Part shown: piece after piece, positions 8,316-14,970 of the stretch
Numbering within the stretch: the first letter of the stretch is position 1
How the letters are laid out: each line of letters opens with the position of its first letter
Assembly (NCBI GenBank): GCA_035516075.1
Contig: DATJAQ010000095.1
Span: 1-24,452 of the forward strand
DNA: 24,452 nt
Reading direction: 5' to 3'
Source of the DNA: Gp13-AA77 sp035516075
GTDB taxonomy: Bacteria > Acidobacteriota > Terriglobia > UBA7540
Position numbers and translations under genes: made by a program
The notes under the pieces: generated by a model
What the model saw: only the letters and a program-made list of their open reading frames with translations
What the model was told of the DNA's origin: nothing
Database searches by the model: none

Positions 8316-9878
8316 ATGGAAACCCACCATCGGCCGCGGCTCGTCTGGTTGGTCGGCCTCGCCCTCGCCTTCGGGTTGACGGCGTGCCGCCACACGTCTA
8401 CGGGCAATGCTACGGCGGGAACGGGGGCATCGCCCGCCGCTCCAAGCCTCTGCACCCTCACGGTGAATTGGGACAAAATTACGGGCACCTCGAAGGCTGA
8501 GCCCACTCTTCAAGTTGTGGTCAATCCGCCCCTCCGCGGCTCATCCCCCGTGCGAAGCCGCGCTTACGCCGCCCTGCGCTCGCTCGGCGCCGACGACGTG
8601 CGCTACGTGCCCTGGCTTCCTTATCCGAGACTGGCGGTGGCCGAGCTTGAGCCGGCCGCGAACGGCAAGACCTCCTGGGACTTCTCACTGATCGATCCCA
8701 TGATGCAGGATCTTATGGACGCTACCGCGGGCCATCGCGTGGTGGTCAACTTCAGCACCATCCCGCAATGGATGTATAAGACGCCTAAACCCGTGCCGTA
8801 TCCGGCTGACCCCGACCAGGTGACCTGGGACTACGAACAGGGCGCCGAATTGCGCGATCCGAGCCTGAAGGAAGTGGCGGACTATTACGCCCGACTGGTG
8901 AGCTGGTATACCCAGGGCGGCTTTCGCGACGAACTCGGCGTGCGGCACACCTCGGACCACCATTTCAAAATCGATACTTGGGAGGTGCTCAACGAAATCG
9001 ACTTTGAGCACCACATGACGCCCGAGACGTACACCGCCGTGTATGACGCGATCACTGCCGCCATCCGGAAGATTGATCCCTCCATCAAGTTCATGGGGCT
9101 GGCGCTGGCTGCGCCCTCGGACGAGCCCCGGTTCTTCGAATATTTCCTCAATCCCAAAAACCACGAGCCGGGCGCCCCGCTCGACACGATCTCCTATCAC
9201 TTTTACGCCTCGCCGGCGGGCGACGAGCCTCCCGAGGCCTGGCCATACACCTTTTTCGATCAGGCGAGCCGCTTTCTGAACGTCGTCCGCTACGTTCAGG
9301 CGATCCGCCAGAGGCTTTCGCCCGCGACCCGGACGGACCTCGACGAAATCGGCGCCATCCTCCCGGACGACAACGCCACGCCGCGAGCGGCCATCCCCGC
9401 CTCGTACTGGAATCTGTGCTCCTCGATGTACGCCTATCTCTACGGAAACCTGGCCAGCCTGGGCGTGGACGTGGTGGGCGAGTCGCAACTGGTGGGCTGC
9501 CCTTCGCAGTTCCCCAGCGTCTCCATGGTGAATTGGACCTCCGGGCAGCCCAACGCGCGCTTCTGGACGCTCAAACTGCTGCACAGCCATTTCGGCCCCG
9601 GCGACAAGCTAGCGGAAACGAGCGCGAGCGCGCCCTACGTTTACGTTCAAGGATTCGTGAAGCCCGACGGGACGCGCGCGCTGCTGGTGGCCAGCCAGCG
9701 CAATCGCCCGTTCGAACTGGCCGTGCCGGGCGCCGCCGGCGGGACTGAAGAATTTGTGGACCAAACCACCGGCGAGCAACCGCCGGCCTCCGTACACCTT
9801 CAAACTGACAGGCTTACGCTGGGAGGATTCGGCGTGGCGGTGGTAACGCTGCCGTCCGCCGCAGCGGCAGGCCGCTAG
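8316..9878 (+). CDS. Lipoprotein related to clan GH-A glycoside hydrolases (GH39-like)
   Basis: The protein has about 520 residues from ATG 8316; the GTG at 8307 would add three. The N-terminus is a lipoprotein signal: basic METHHRPR, a hydrophobic core, then lipobox LTAC with Cys24. The mature part looks like a (beta/alpha)8 glycosidase. WEVLNEIDF supplies a candidate acid/base Glu (about 227) after Asn, as in clan GH-A. DTISYHFYA is the next beta strand, and TDLDEIGA offers a candidate nucleophile Glu (about 344). A small beta-rich C-terminal part follows, as in GH39 and alpha-L-iduronidase relatives. The protein is probably anchored at the cell surface or in the periplasm and acts on plant or microbial polysaccharide. 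The substrate is unknown, and the family call is from motifs only. Confidence 0.75.
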   Translation: METHHRPRLVWLVGLALAFGLTACRHTSTGNATAGTGASPAAPSLCTLTVNWDKITGTSKAEPTLQVVVNPPLRGSSPVRSRAYAALRSLGADDVRYVPWLPYPRLAVAELEPAANGKTSWDFSLIDPMMQDLMDATAGHRVVVNFSTIPQWMYKTPKPVPYPADPDQVTWDYEQGAELRDPSLKEVADYYARLVSWYTQGGFRDELGVRHTSDHHFKIDTWEVLNEIDFEHHMTPETYTAVYDAITAAIRKIDPSIKFMGLALAAPSDEPRFFEYFLNPKNHEPGAPLDTISYHFYASPAGDEPPEAWPYTFFDQASRFLNVVRYVQAIRQRLSPATRTDLDEIGAILPDDNATPRAAIPASYWNLCSSMYAYLYGNLASLGVDVVGESQLVGCPSQFPSVSMVNWTSGQPNARFWTLKLLHSHFGPGDKLAETSASAPYVYVQGFVKPDGTRALLVASQRNRPFELAVPGAAGGTEEFVDQTTGEQPPASVHLQTDRLTLGGFGVAVVTLPSAAAAGR

Positions 9879-9910
9879 CATCCCTGACAGCCGCGAGGAA
9901 AGAGAATCGA

Positions 9911-10225
9911 GTGCGAAAGATCGCAAGACTCGTCATCATCGTTCTACTGTTCGCCGGATTGGGCGCTGTGCTGCAAGCCGCCCCGGGTCAAGGCCAGACG
10001 ACTCGGGAAATCAAACAGCACCAGCGGGAGCAGTGGCAGGACCTCAAGCGGCAGCAGCGCGACGAAAGGAAATCGTTCAGCCAGCAGCGGCACACTCGCG
10101 AGGAACGCAAGCTCTTCAAGCAGGAACTGCAGCGGGAGAAAGCTCTTCTGCGCAGCGGCCAGAAAGACGAGAACAAAAGCATTAAAGACAATCGGGAATT
10201 CGCCAAGCGGCATCCTCAGCCCTGA
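9911..10225 (+). CDS. Secreted charged helical protein
   Basis: This 104-residue protein starts with GTG at 9911, preceded by the purine-rich GAGGAAAGAGA. Residues 1-24 are a signal peptide (MRKIARL, hydrophobic core, cleavage near LQAAPG). The remainder is extremely rich in Lys, Arg, Glu and Gln (KQHQREQWQDLKRQQRDER and similar), predicting a long helix or coiled coil with no cysteines. No enzymatic family is recognisable. It begins 32 bp after the glycoside hydrolase and may share its transcript. Low-complexity secreted proteins of this type are common in Acidobacteriota as far as I recall. The role is unknown. Confidence 0.7.
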   Translation: MRKIARLVIIVLLFAGLGAVLQAAPGQGQTTREIKQHQREQWQDLKRQQRDERKSFSQQRHTREERKLFKQELQREKALLRSGQKDENKSIKDNREFAKRHPQP

Positions 10226-10384
10226 GCTGTCTGGCCGCACTAATCCTCTCGCGCGTCGCTCGCGCCCGCGACTTCGCGCCTTCGCTCCTAGCAGCTCAGA
10301 TCGCAAGTCCAAACGAAGGTCCGGTCTCCGGCAACCTGCAGGGTGCCCTAGGACGATTTACAGCACGAAAACGCGCCGATAAGC

Positions 10385-10390
10385 TACAAT
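10385..10390 (+). promoter_or_regulatory. -10-like box upstream of the POT transporter
   Basis: TACAAT at 10385-10390 is a five-of-six match to TATAAT. It would place the transcription start about 36 nt before the GTG at 10434. A TTTACA at 10357-10362 is the nearest -35-like hexamer, but its 22-nt spacing is too long for a standard sigma-70 promoter. The rest of the gap 10226-10433 shows only a weak 14-nt-spaced repeat of TCGCGCC (10260 and 10274). Confidence 0.35.
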
Positions 10391-10433
10391 CCCAACTCTT
10401 TGGCGGTCGAAACACCTTCACAGGGAGGGGTAG

Positions 10434-11720
10434 GTGAGCTTTAGCCAGCGGCTCCAGGAGATTCGCACCGGTTTCGGGCGCCCTTTCTGGGTGGCCAACA
10501 TCACCGAGATGTTCGAGCGCCTCGCCTATTACGGCGCGAGCGCGGTGCTGGCCATTTACCTCAGCGAGCAGCTCCATTTCTCGAAAGAACTCACCGGCTG
10601 GATGATCGGAACGTTCGGCTTTGTGGTGTGGTTCCTGCCCATTCTGGGCGGCTCGCTCGCCGACCGCTTCGGCTTCCGGCGCGCTTTGATGTTCGCCTAC
10701 CTCGTCATGACGGTGGGTTATTTTCTTCTGGGTTCGCTTTCCGCTCCCTGGATGCAGGGGATCCGCCACGCCCTGGGCGACAAGTGGCTGGTGTTCAGCG
10801 TGCTCATGATTCCGGCGCTCGGTCCCGCCGTCGTGAAGCCGTGTGTGGCCGGAACCACGGCGCGCGCCTCGGCGGAGAACGTACGTTCCATCGGCTATTC
10901 CATTTACTACACCCTGGTGAACGTCGGCGGGACGCTCGGGCCCATTGTGGCGTGGCTGGTGCGCGAGCGGCTGGGACTCGGCATGGAAAACGTCTTTCGC
11001 GTTTCCGCGCTCAGCGTTTTCCTGATGTTCCTCGTGACGCTGATTTTCTTTCAGGAACCGGTGCAATCCGGCGAGGAGCCGGTGCCGAGCGTGGCAGCGG
11101 CCATCAAGAACATGTTCGTGGTGCTGGCCAACGTCCGCTTCGTGCTCTTCCTGCTGATCTTTTCCAGCTTCTATATTGTTTTCTGGCAGGAGTTCATTTC
11201 GGCGCCCCTCTTTCTGCGCGGCTACGTGAATCCGAACGCGCCTGCGGACCTGCTGCTCTCCATCGACGCGGGCGCGGTGATCCTGTTCCAGATTCTGGTG
11301 ACCTACCTGACCCGAAAAATCCGCGCCTTTCCGGCCATGACGCTCGGCCTGGTGATTTCGAGCCTGTCCTGGCTGATCCTGGCCATCCATCCGAGCGTCT
11401 GGGGATTGGTCGCGTCGCTGGTGGTGCTGGCGCTCGGCGAGATGACGCAATCGGCGCGCTACTACGAGTATATTTCGCGCCTCGCGCCACCCGGCCGGCA
11501 GGGGCTCTACATGGGCTACGCGTTCTTGCCCATCGCCATCGGGTATTTCGTCGCAGGGCCCCTGGGCGGATATCTGCTCCACGAATTCGGCGACGTTCTG
11601 CACCGTCCGCAGCGGATGTGGTGGGTAATTGCGGGAATCGGAATTGCGGGCGCGGTATTGATGCTGGTTTACGACCGGGTGTTCAAGCCGGGCCAAGTGG
11701 AGGAGGCAGGCGCTGCCTGA
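10434..11720 (+). CDS. MFS transporter, POT/PTR (proton-coupled peptide) type
   Basis: This 428-residue integral membrane protein has about twelve hydrophobic segments. Residues 25-34 read EMFERLAYYG, matching the ExxERxxYYG signature on helix 1 of proton-dependent oligopeptide transporters, where the charged residues take part in proton coupling. The MFS loop 2-3 motif is present as GGSLADRFGFRR (about 74-85). At 428 residues it is slightly shorter than many bacterial POT proteins. GTG at 10434 is preceded by GGGAGGGG at 10423-10430, an excellent ribosome binding site. The likely role is proton-driven import of di- or tripeptides or related solutes; the exact substrate is not deducible. The gene converges on yggU. 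Confidence 0.85.
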   Translation: MSFSQRLQEIRTGFGRPFWVANITEMFERLAYYGASAVLAIYLSEQLHFSKELTGWMIGTFGFVVWFLPILGGSLADRFGFRRALMFAYLVMTVGYFLLGSLSAPWMQGIRHALGDKWLVFSVLMIPALGPAVVKPCVAGTTARASAENVRSIGYSIYYTLVNVGGTLGPIVAWLVRERLGLGMENVFRVSALSVFLMFLVTLIFFQEPVQSGEEPVPSVAAAIKNMFVVLANVRFVLFLLIFSSFYIVFWQEFISAPLFLRGYVNPNAPADLLLSIDAGAVILFQILVTYLTRKIRAFPAMTLGLVISSLSWLILAIHPSVWGLVASLVVLALGEMTQSARYYEYISRLAPPGRQGLYMGYAFLPIAIGYFVAGPLGGYLLHEFGDVLHRPQRMWWVIAGIGIAGAVLMLVYDRVFKPGQVEEAGAA

Positions 11721-11747
11721 TGAACGCTTTCTCTTGTCGCGCGCTGC

Positions 11748-11767
11748 CGGCAGGGCTGCCGTTATTT
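11748..11767 (+). terminator. Probable terminator of the POT transporter gene
   Basis: CGGCA (11748-11752), a GGGC loop and TGCCG (11757-11761) make a short G+C-rich hairpin followed by TTATTT. It lies between the convergent POT and yggU genes and overlaps the yggU stop codon. The stem is short, so termination strength is uncertain. Confidence 0.4.
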
Positions 11768-12064
11768 CTCAAGCGCAATCTTCATCAGCCGGTCGGTGAT
11801 GACGTAGGGCGGATGCCCGGTAATGCGAAACAGCTTCTGGCGGGAGCGGCTGCCCATGGCGATCTCGATGGAATTCTGGGGCACGCGCAGCCGTTGCGCC
11901 AGAAACTTGATAAGCGCGGCGTTGGCGTTGCCGTCCACTGGGGCCGCCCGCACTTCCAGGCGCAAGTTCCCGGCGCTGTCGATGCGCAGCCGGTCGCGCG
12001 AAGCGCGGGGCTTCACCGTGGCGCGAAAAGTGACTCGCATGCCTTCCACTCGAAAAGGCGACAT
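11762..12064 (-). CDS. yggU: DUF167 / YggU family protein
   Basis: This 100-residue protein belongs to the YggU/DUF167 family. It has RVTFRATVKPRASRD near the N-terminus, the core LRLEVRAAPVDGNANAALIKFLA, and a C-terminal segment with GSRSRQKLFRI. The family's conserved PxDGxAN element is seen as APVDGNANAAL. The molecular function is not known. ATG 12064 is preceded by a near-perfect AGGAGGTGA (12079-12071 on the minus strand). It begins 28 bp downstream of yggS, reproducing the yggS-yggU neighbourhood seen in many bacteria, so the two are very probably one operon. Confidence 0.92.
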   Translation of the reverse strand: MSPFRVEGMRVTFRATVKPRASRDRLRIDSAGNLRLEVRAAPVDGNANAALIKFLAQRLRVPQNSIEIAMGSRSRQKLFRITGHPPYVITDRLMKIALEK

Positions 12065-12092
12065 GGGCTCTCACCTCCTGAATGAAGCGCCG

Positions 12093-12851
12093 CTAGGAAC
12101 GGGGCCCAAAGATCGCGGTGCCCACCCGCACCTGGGTGGCGCCTTCTTCGATGGCCGTCTCGAAGTCATGACTCATGCCCATCGAGAGTTCGTCCATCCG
12201 GACGCCGGGCAAGCGCGCAGAGTCTATCACTTTCGCCAGCTCGCGCAGCCGGAAAAAATAAGGGCGGGCGGCGGCGGGGTCTTCGAAGAAGGGCGGCACC
12301 AACATCAGGCCGCGCAGCTCGAGGGTGGCAAGCCGGCCCACCTGGCGCGCAAGTTCAAGCGCTGCCGATTCTTCAACCCCACTCTTGGCCGCCTCGCCGC
12401 CCAGATTAATTTCGATGAGCACGGGCAGACGTCCGGGGCTCCTGACGGCGCCCGCTTCGTTCGCACCGGTGGGATCGCGGGAAGCCTCGCCGTCAGCCGC
12501 TCCCGGCAGGAGCGCGGCGTCGAGCTTTTGCGCGAGCCGGGCAGAGTCGATAGAGTCGATCCGGTCGAACAGCTCGCATGCCGCCCGGGCCTTGTTGCTT
12601 TGCAGATGGCCGACGAGATGCCAGGTGATGGGCAAGTCGGCGAGCGCGGCCCGCTTGGCGCGCGCCTCCTGCACCCGGTTCTCGCCGAATTCCCGCAGGC
12701 CGGCCTCATACGCATCGCGGATTCGCTCCGGCGGCACGGTCTTCGAAATCGCCACCAGCCGCACGTCCTCGGCGCGGCGCCCCGCGCGCCGACAGGCGGC
12801 CGCCATGCGTTCCCGGACGCGGGTGATGTTATCGATTATCGCGCTAGCCAT
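12093..12851 (-). CDS. yggS: Pyridoxal phosphate homeostasis protein, YggS/PROSC family
   Basis: This is a single-domain PLP-binding TIM-barrel protein of about 252 residues, implicated in vitamin B6 and amino-acid homeostasis. The PLP-binding lysine is Lys37 in LVAISKTVP. Further family motifs are GENRVQEA, WHLVGHLQSNKAR, INLGGEAAKSGV, LRGLMLVPP and LSMGMSHDFETAIEEGATQVRVGTAIFG, the last being the phosphate-binding region. ATG 12851 gives the usual start (MASAIIDNITRVRERM); longer in-frame starts add an unconserved tail. One oddity is a Gly/Ala-rich insertion of about 25 residues, from around GAADGEASRD to SPGR, just before the strand LPVLIEINLGGE. It lies upstream of yggU in an apparent operon. 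Confidence 0.93.
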   Translation of the reverse strand: MASAIIDNITRVRERMAAACRRAGRRAEDVRLVAISKTVPPERIRDAYEAGLREFGENRVQEARAKRAALADLPITWHLVGHLQSNKARAACELFDRIDSIDSARLAQKLDAALLPGAADGEASRDPTGANEAGAVRSPGRLPVLIEINLGGEAAKSGVEESAALELARQVGRLATLELRGLMLVPPFFEDPAAARPYFFRLRELAKVIDSARLPGVRMDELSMGMSHDFETAIEEGATQVRVGTAIFGPRS

Positions 12852-13169
12852 CCTGAATTCCGCGCCGGCCCGCTCCATGGGCGCCGGGGCAGCATTGTAC
12901 CACCGGCCTCTGTACGCCGCGCTTGTGGGCCGGGAGTCGTGGGTGCTAATTTCGGCGCTGCGCCACAATCTGTGAAAGCGGGAATTGGCGCGGGTTTAAG
13001 GACGCAGGAGCGCGAGCGCTCACGGCAGGGCCGCCCAGTTCGAGAACCCCGCATTCGGCGCTTTTCCACAGCCCATCCCACTGAAACTAAATGGAAAAAT
13101 AAACCGTCTCATTCGTCCCGTTTGTCCCCACGCCCTCCGGAACCGTGCTAGGCTGGCCCTGGATTTGGT

Positions 13170-13190
13170 GGTCCGTTGTCCGTGGTCCGT
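13170..13190. repeat. Heptanucleotide repeat block, TCCGT type
   Basis: GGTCCGT, TGTCCGT, GGTCCGT are three consecutive 7-nt words differing at one base. The word is unrelated in sequence to the GGAGTCA type but has the same period. Confidence 0.75.
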
Positions 13191-13301
13191 TATCAGCCCA
13201 GCCTCCGGCGGGGCCGGATTGAGTAAGATGCGACTGCTAATTTCACCGCACTTTTGGAATCAGGAGGTTGGCGGAAGTCACAGCGCGGAAGCCACCGGCC
13301 T

Positions 13302-13772
13302 GGAGGGAACCACCGGGGGGACACGCGGAAAATAGGGTCAAAATCGCGGAACGAAGCCACTATGTGCCTTAGAATCAATAAAGGGCTCCAACAGAGATGC
13401 CAGAAGATAGAGCGAAGGAGGGAGAAGTGAGGAGACAGAAGTCAGCAGCCGCAGGTCCGGAGGAAACCACCGGGGGGACACGCGGAAAATAGGGTCGAAG
13501 TCGCGGAACGAAGCCACTATGTGCCTTAGAATCAGTAAACGGCTCCAAGCGAGATGCCAGAAGATAGAGAGACGGAGGCAGAAGTCAGGAGGCAGAAGTC
13601 AGGAGCCGCAGGTCCGGAGGAAACCACTGGGGGGACCCGCGGCAAATAGGGTCGAAATCGCGGAACGAAGCCACTATGTGCTTTAGAATCAGTAAACGGC
13701 TCCAATCGAGAAGCCGGAAGATAGAAAGTAGGAGACAGAAGTCAGGAGACAGGAGTCAGTGAGAATCGCTTA
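13302..13772. repeat. Three tandem copies of a 157-bp repeat
   Basis: Units begin at 13302, 13459 and 13616, each with GGAGG, an AACCAC or AACCACT stretch and GGGGGGAC. The spacing is exactly 157 bp both times, and units differ by substitutions only. A 60-bp core (13331-13390, 13488-13547, 13645-13704) shows four differences between units 1 and 2 and two between units 2 and 3. Each unit ends in a heptamer tail (such as GGCAGAA GTCAGGA GGCAGAA GTCAGGA in unit 2), and the last dozen bases of unit 3 diverge. The repeats are contiguous with no unique spacers, so this is not a CRISPR. No protein is encoded. Confidence 0.9.
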
Positions 13773-13866
13773 AGTTACATGAAATCAGTGGGATCAAGCG
13801 ATTGTAAGTCTTACACAAAGCCAAGATAAGACGAAAGTGAGAATCTAGTAAGTTACCTGGAATGAG
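13759..13866. repeat. Degenerate 78-bp direct repeat with a palindrome
   Basis: GTGAGAATC followed a few bases later by TAAGTTAC occurs at 13759 and again at 13837, a 78-bp spacing. The second copy is incomplete. Between them, TGTAAG-T-CTTACA at 13803-13815 is a perfect 6-bp palindrome around one central base. The segment is clearly richer in A+T than the surrounding genes. Confidence 0.55.
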
Positions 13867-14072
13867 TTAGTTCCATTAAGGGGCGGAAAAGCGGTGCGAG
13901 CCTTGGGTGACAACGAAGGACCGGTGCTCCGGCGCCAGCGGGGATGCCGGGAATTCGCTGCCTGTGCCTTAAGGCGCAGCGCATGGCCGCAAGCCGAACC
14001 AAGCGCATCACCTTGAAGAAAGTGGCCTGAAATGCGGTCGCCCACGAATTCTCGCGCAGAGCCCTAATTTCA

Positions 14073-14762
14073 ATGCCAGCCGCCAAACCACCGGCCCAGA
14101 TAAGGGACACGTTGAAATCACGCGGATTCTTTATCACCTTCGAGGGTATCGACGGAACCGGGAAGACCACCCAGTTCCTCCGCCTGGTGCGCTCGCTGCG
14201 CCGGCAGGGCTACGCGGTGTGCGCCACGCGCGAGCCGGGCGGCACGCGGGTGGGCGAACAAATACGCAAGATCCTGTTGGCCGGCAGCCATGGCCTGGCG
14301 CCACTCGCGGAATTGGCGTTGATGTACGCGGCGCGGGCGCAACACCTCGAAGAAGTAATCCGGCCCGCTCTCGAGCGCGGCGAGGTGGTGGTAAGCGACC
14401 GCTTCAACGACTCGAGCTTCGCCTATCAGGGCCACGGCCGCGCGCTGGGCGAGGCCACGGTGCGGCACCTCGACCGCGCGATTTGCGGAGCGACGCAACC
14501 GGACCTTACGCTGGTGCTCGAGCTCGATCCGCGGCTCGCCCTCAAACGGGCGCTTGGGCGCGACCGGCGGGCGAACTCAACCGGCAGCCGCTTTGAAGCT
14601 GCGGGGCTGGAATTTCAACAGCGCGTGCGCGCGGGCTACCGGGCCCGCGCGCGCCGCGATCCGCGCCGGGTGCGGCTGATCCGGGCGGACCGGCCGCTCG
14701 AGGAGATCGAGGCCGAGATCCGGCGTGTGGTGGAAGAGCGGCTAAAAAGAAGAAGGACTTAG
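14073..14762 (+). CDS. tmk: Thymidylate kinase
   Basis: This 229-residue protein phosphorylates dTMP to dTDP for DNA synthesis. It has the P-loop FEGIDGTGKTT (23-33), the dTMP-binding REPGGT (53-58), and the family motif DRFNDSSFAYQGHGR, whose Asp-Arg contacts the nucleotide. ATG 14073 gives a 17-residue unconserved head. A TTG at 14112, four bases after AAGGGA (14102-14107), would start MKSRGFFITFEGIDG, the more usual N-terminus, and may be the real start. The neighbour holB, in the same direction, is a common tmk partner in bacteria. The stop codon at 14760-14762 overlaps the first heptad of the intergenic repeat array. Confidence 0.95.
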   Translation: MPAAKPPAQIRDTLKSRGFFITFEGIDGTGKTTQFLRLVRSLRRQGYAVCATREPGGTRVGEQIRKILLAGSHGLAPLAELALMYAARAQHLEEVIRPALERGEVVVSDRFNDSSFAYQGHGRALGEATVRHLDRAICGATQPDLTLVLELDPRLALKRALGRDRRANSTGSRFEAAGLEFQQRVRAGYRARARRDPRRVRLIRADRPLEEIEAEIRRVVEERLKRRRT

Positions 14763-14970
14763 GAGATAGGAGTCAGAAGTCAGAAGTCAGGAGACTAGAG
14801 CACGGCAGATGGTGGATTTCAAATGGCAAATTTCAAAGATAAAGCACAAAGGACTGCTGACAAGGGACAACGGACAGCAGGCAAAGAGCGAAGGACCAGA
14901 AAAACAGAGCGAAGGGGTTGTCACCACGCGCCTGATTCCTGTCTCCTGACTCCTGTCTCCTGATTTTCTT
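14761..14970. repeat. Thirty-heptad intergenic array between tmk and holB
   Basis: The gap from the tmk stop to the holB ATG is 210 bp, or 30 words of 7 nt, and visible word repetition stays in one register throughout. Examples in order: AGGAGAT AGGAGTC; TTTCAAA TGGCAAA TTTCAAA; GACAAGG GACAACG GACAGCA; AGCGAAG (twice); CTCCTGA CTCCTGT CTCCTGA. The left end is purine-rich and the right end pyrimidine-rich. GTCAGGAGAC (14786-14795) is an exact inverted repeat of GTCTCCTGAC (14941-14950), so a transcript could form a long hairpin. Confidence 0.85.

Larger units (their letters stand above)
12852..14072. other. 1.2-kb gene-free region
   Basis: No credible gene is seen on either strand; the open frames here lack family motifs, ribosome sites and codon structure. 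The contents are the upstream region of yggS (12852-13165), a GGTCCGT heptamer block (13170-13190), three tandem 157-bp units (13302 to about 13760), an A+T-richer segment with a degenerate 78-bp direct repeat (13759-13866), and featureless sequence up to tmk. A -10-like TAGGCT within CGTGCTAGGCT at 13144-13154 also occurs upstream of hfq. Confidence 0.7.

Noticed and set aside
10296..11696. A 466-residue open frame antisense to the POT transporter, and a 485-residue plus-strand frame at 10628-12085
   Set aside because: The first is extremely His/Gln/Glu-rich shadow sequence. The second overlaps both the transporter and yggU in another frame.
13060..13069. DnaA-box-like TTTTCCACA, possible replication origin
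   Set aside because: There is only one imperfect box, with no box cluster, AT-rich unwinding element, dnaA or dnaN.
13193..13378. A 61-residue minus-strand frame reading through the first 157-bp unit
   Set aside because: It has no start signals, it spans the repeat border, and the other two units do not keep an equivalent long frame.
13302..13772. CRISPR array
   Set aside because: The 157-bp units are contiguous with no short repeats alternating with unique spacers, and no cas genes are present.
13845..14045. A 66-residue minus-strand frame (MGDRISGHFLQ...) upstream of tmk
   Set aside because: No motif, ribosome site or neighbour supports it; it may at most be debris of an old gene.
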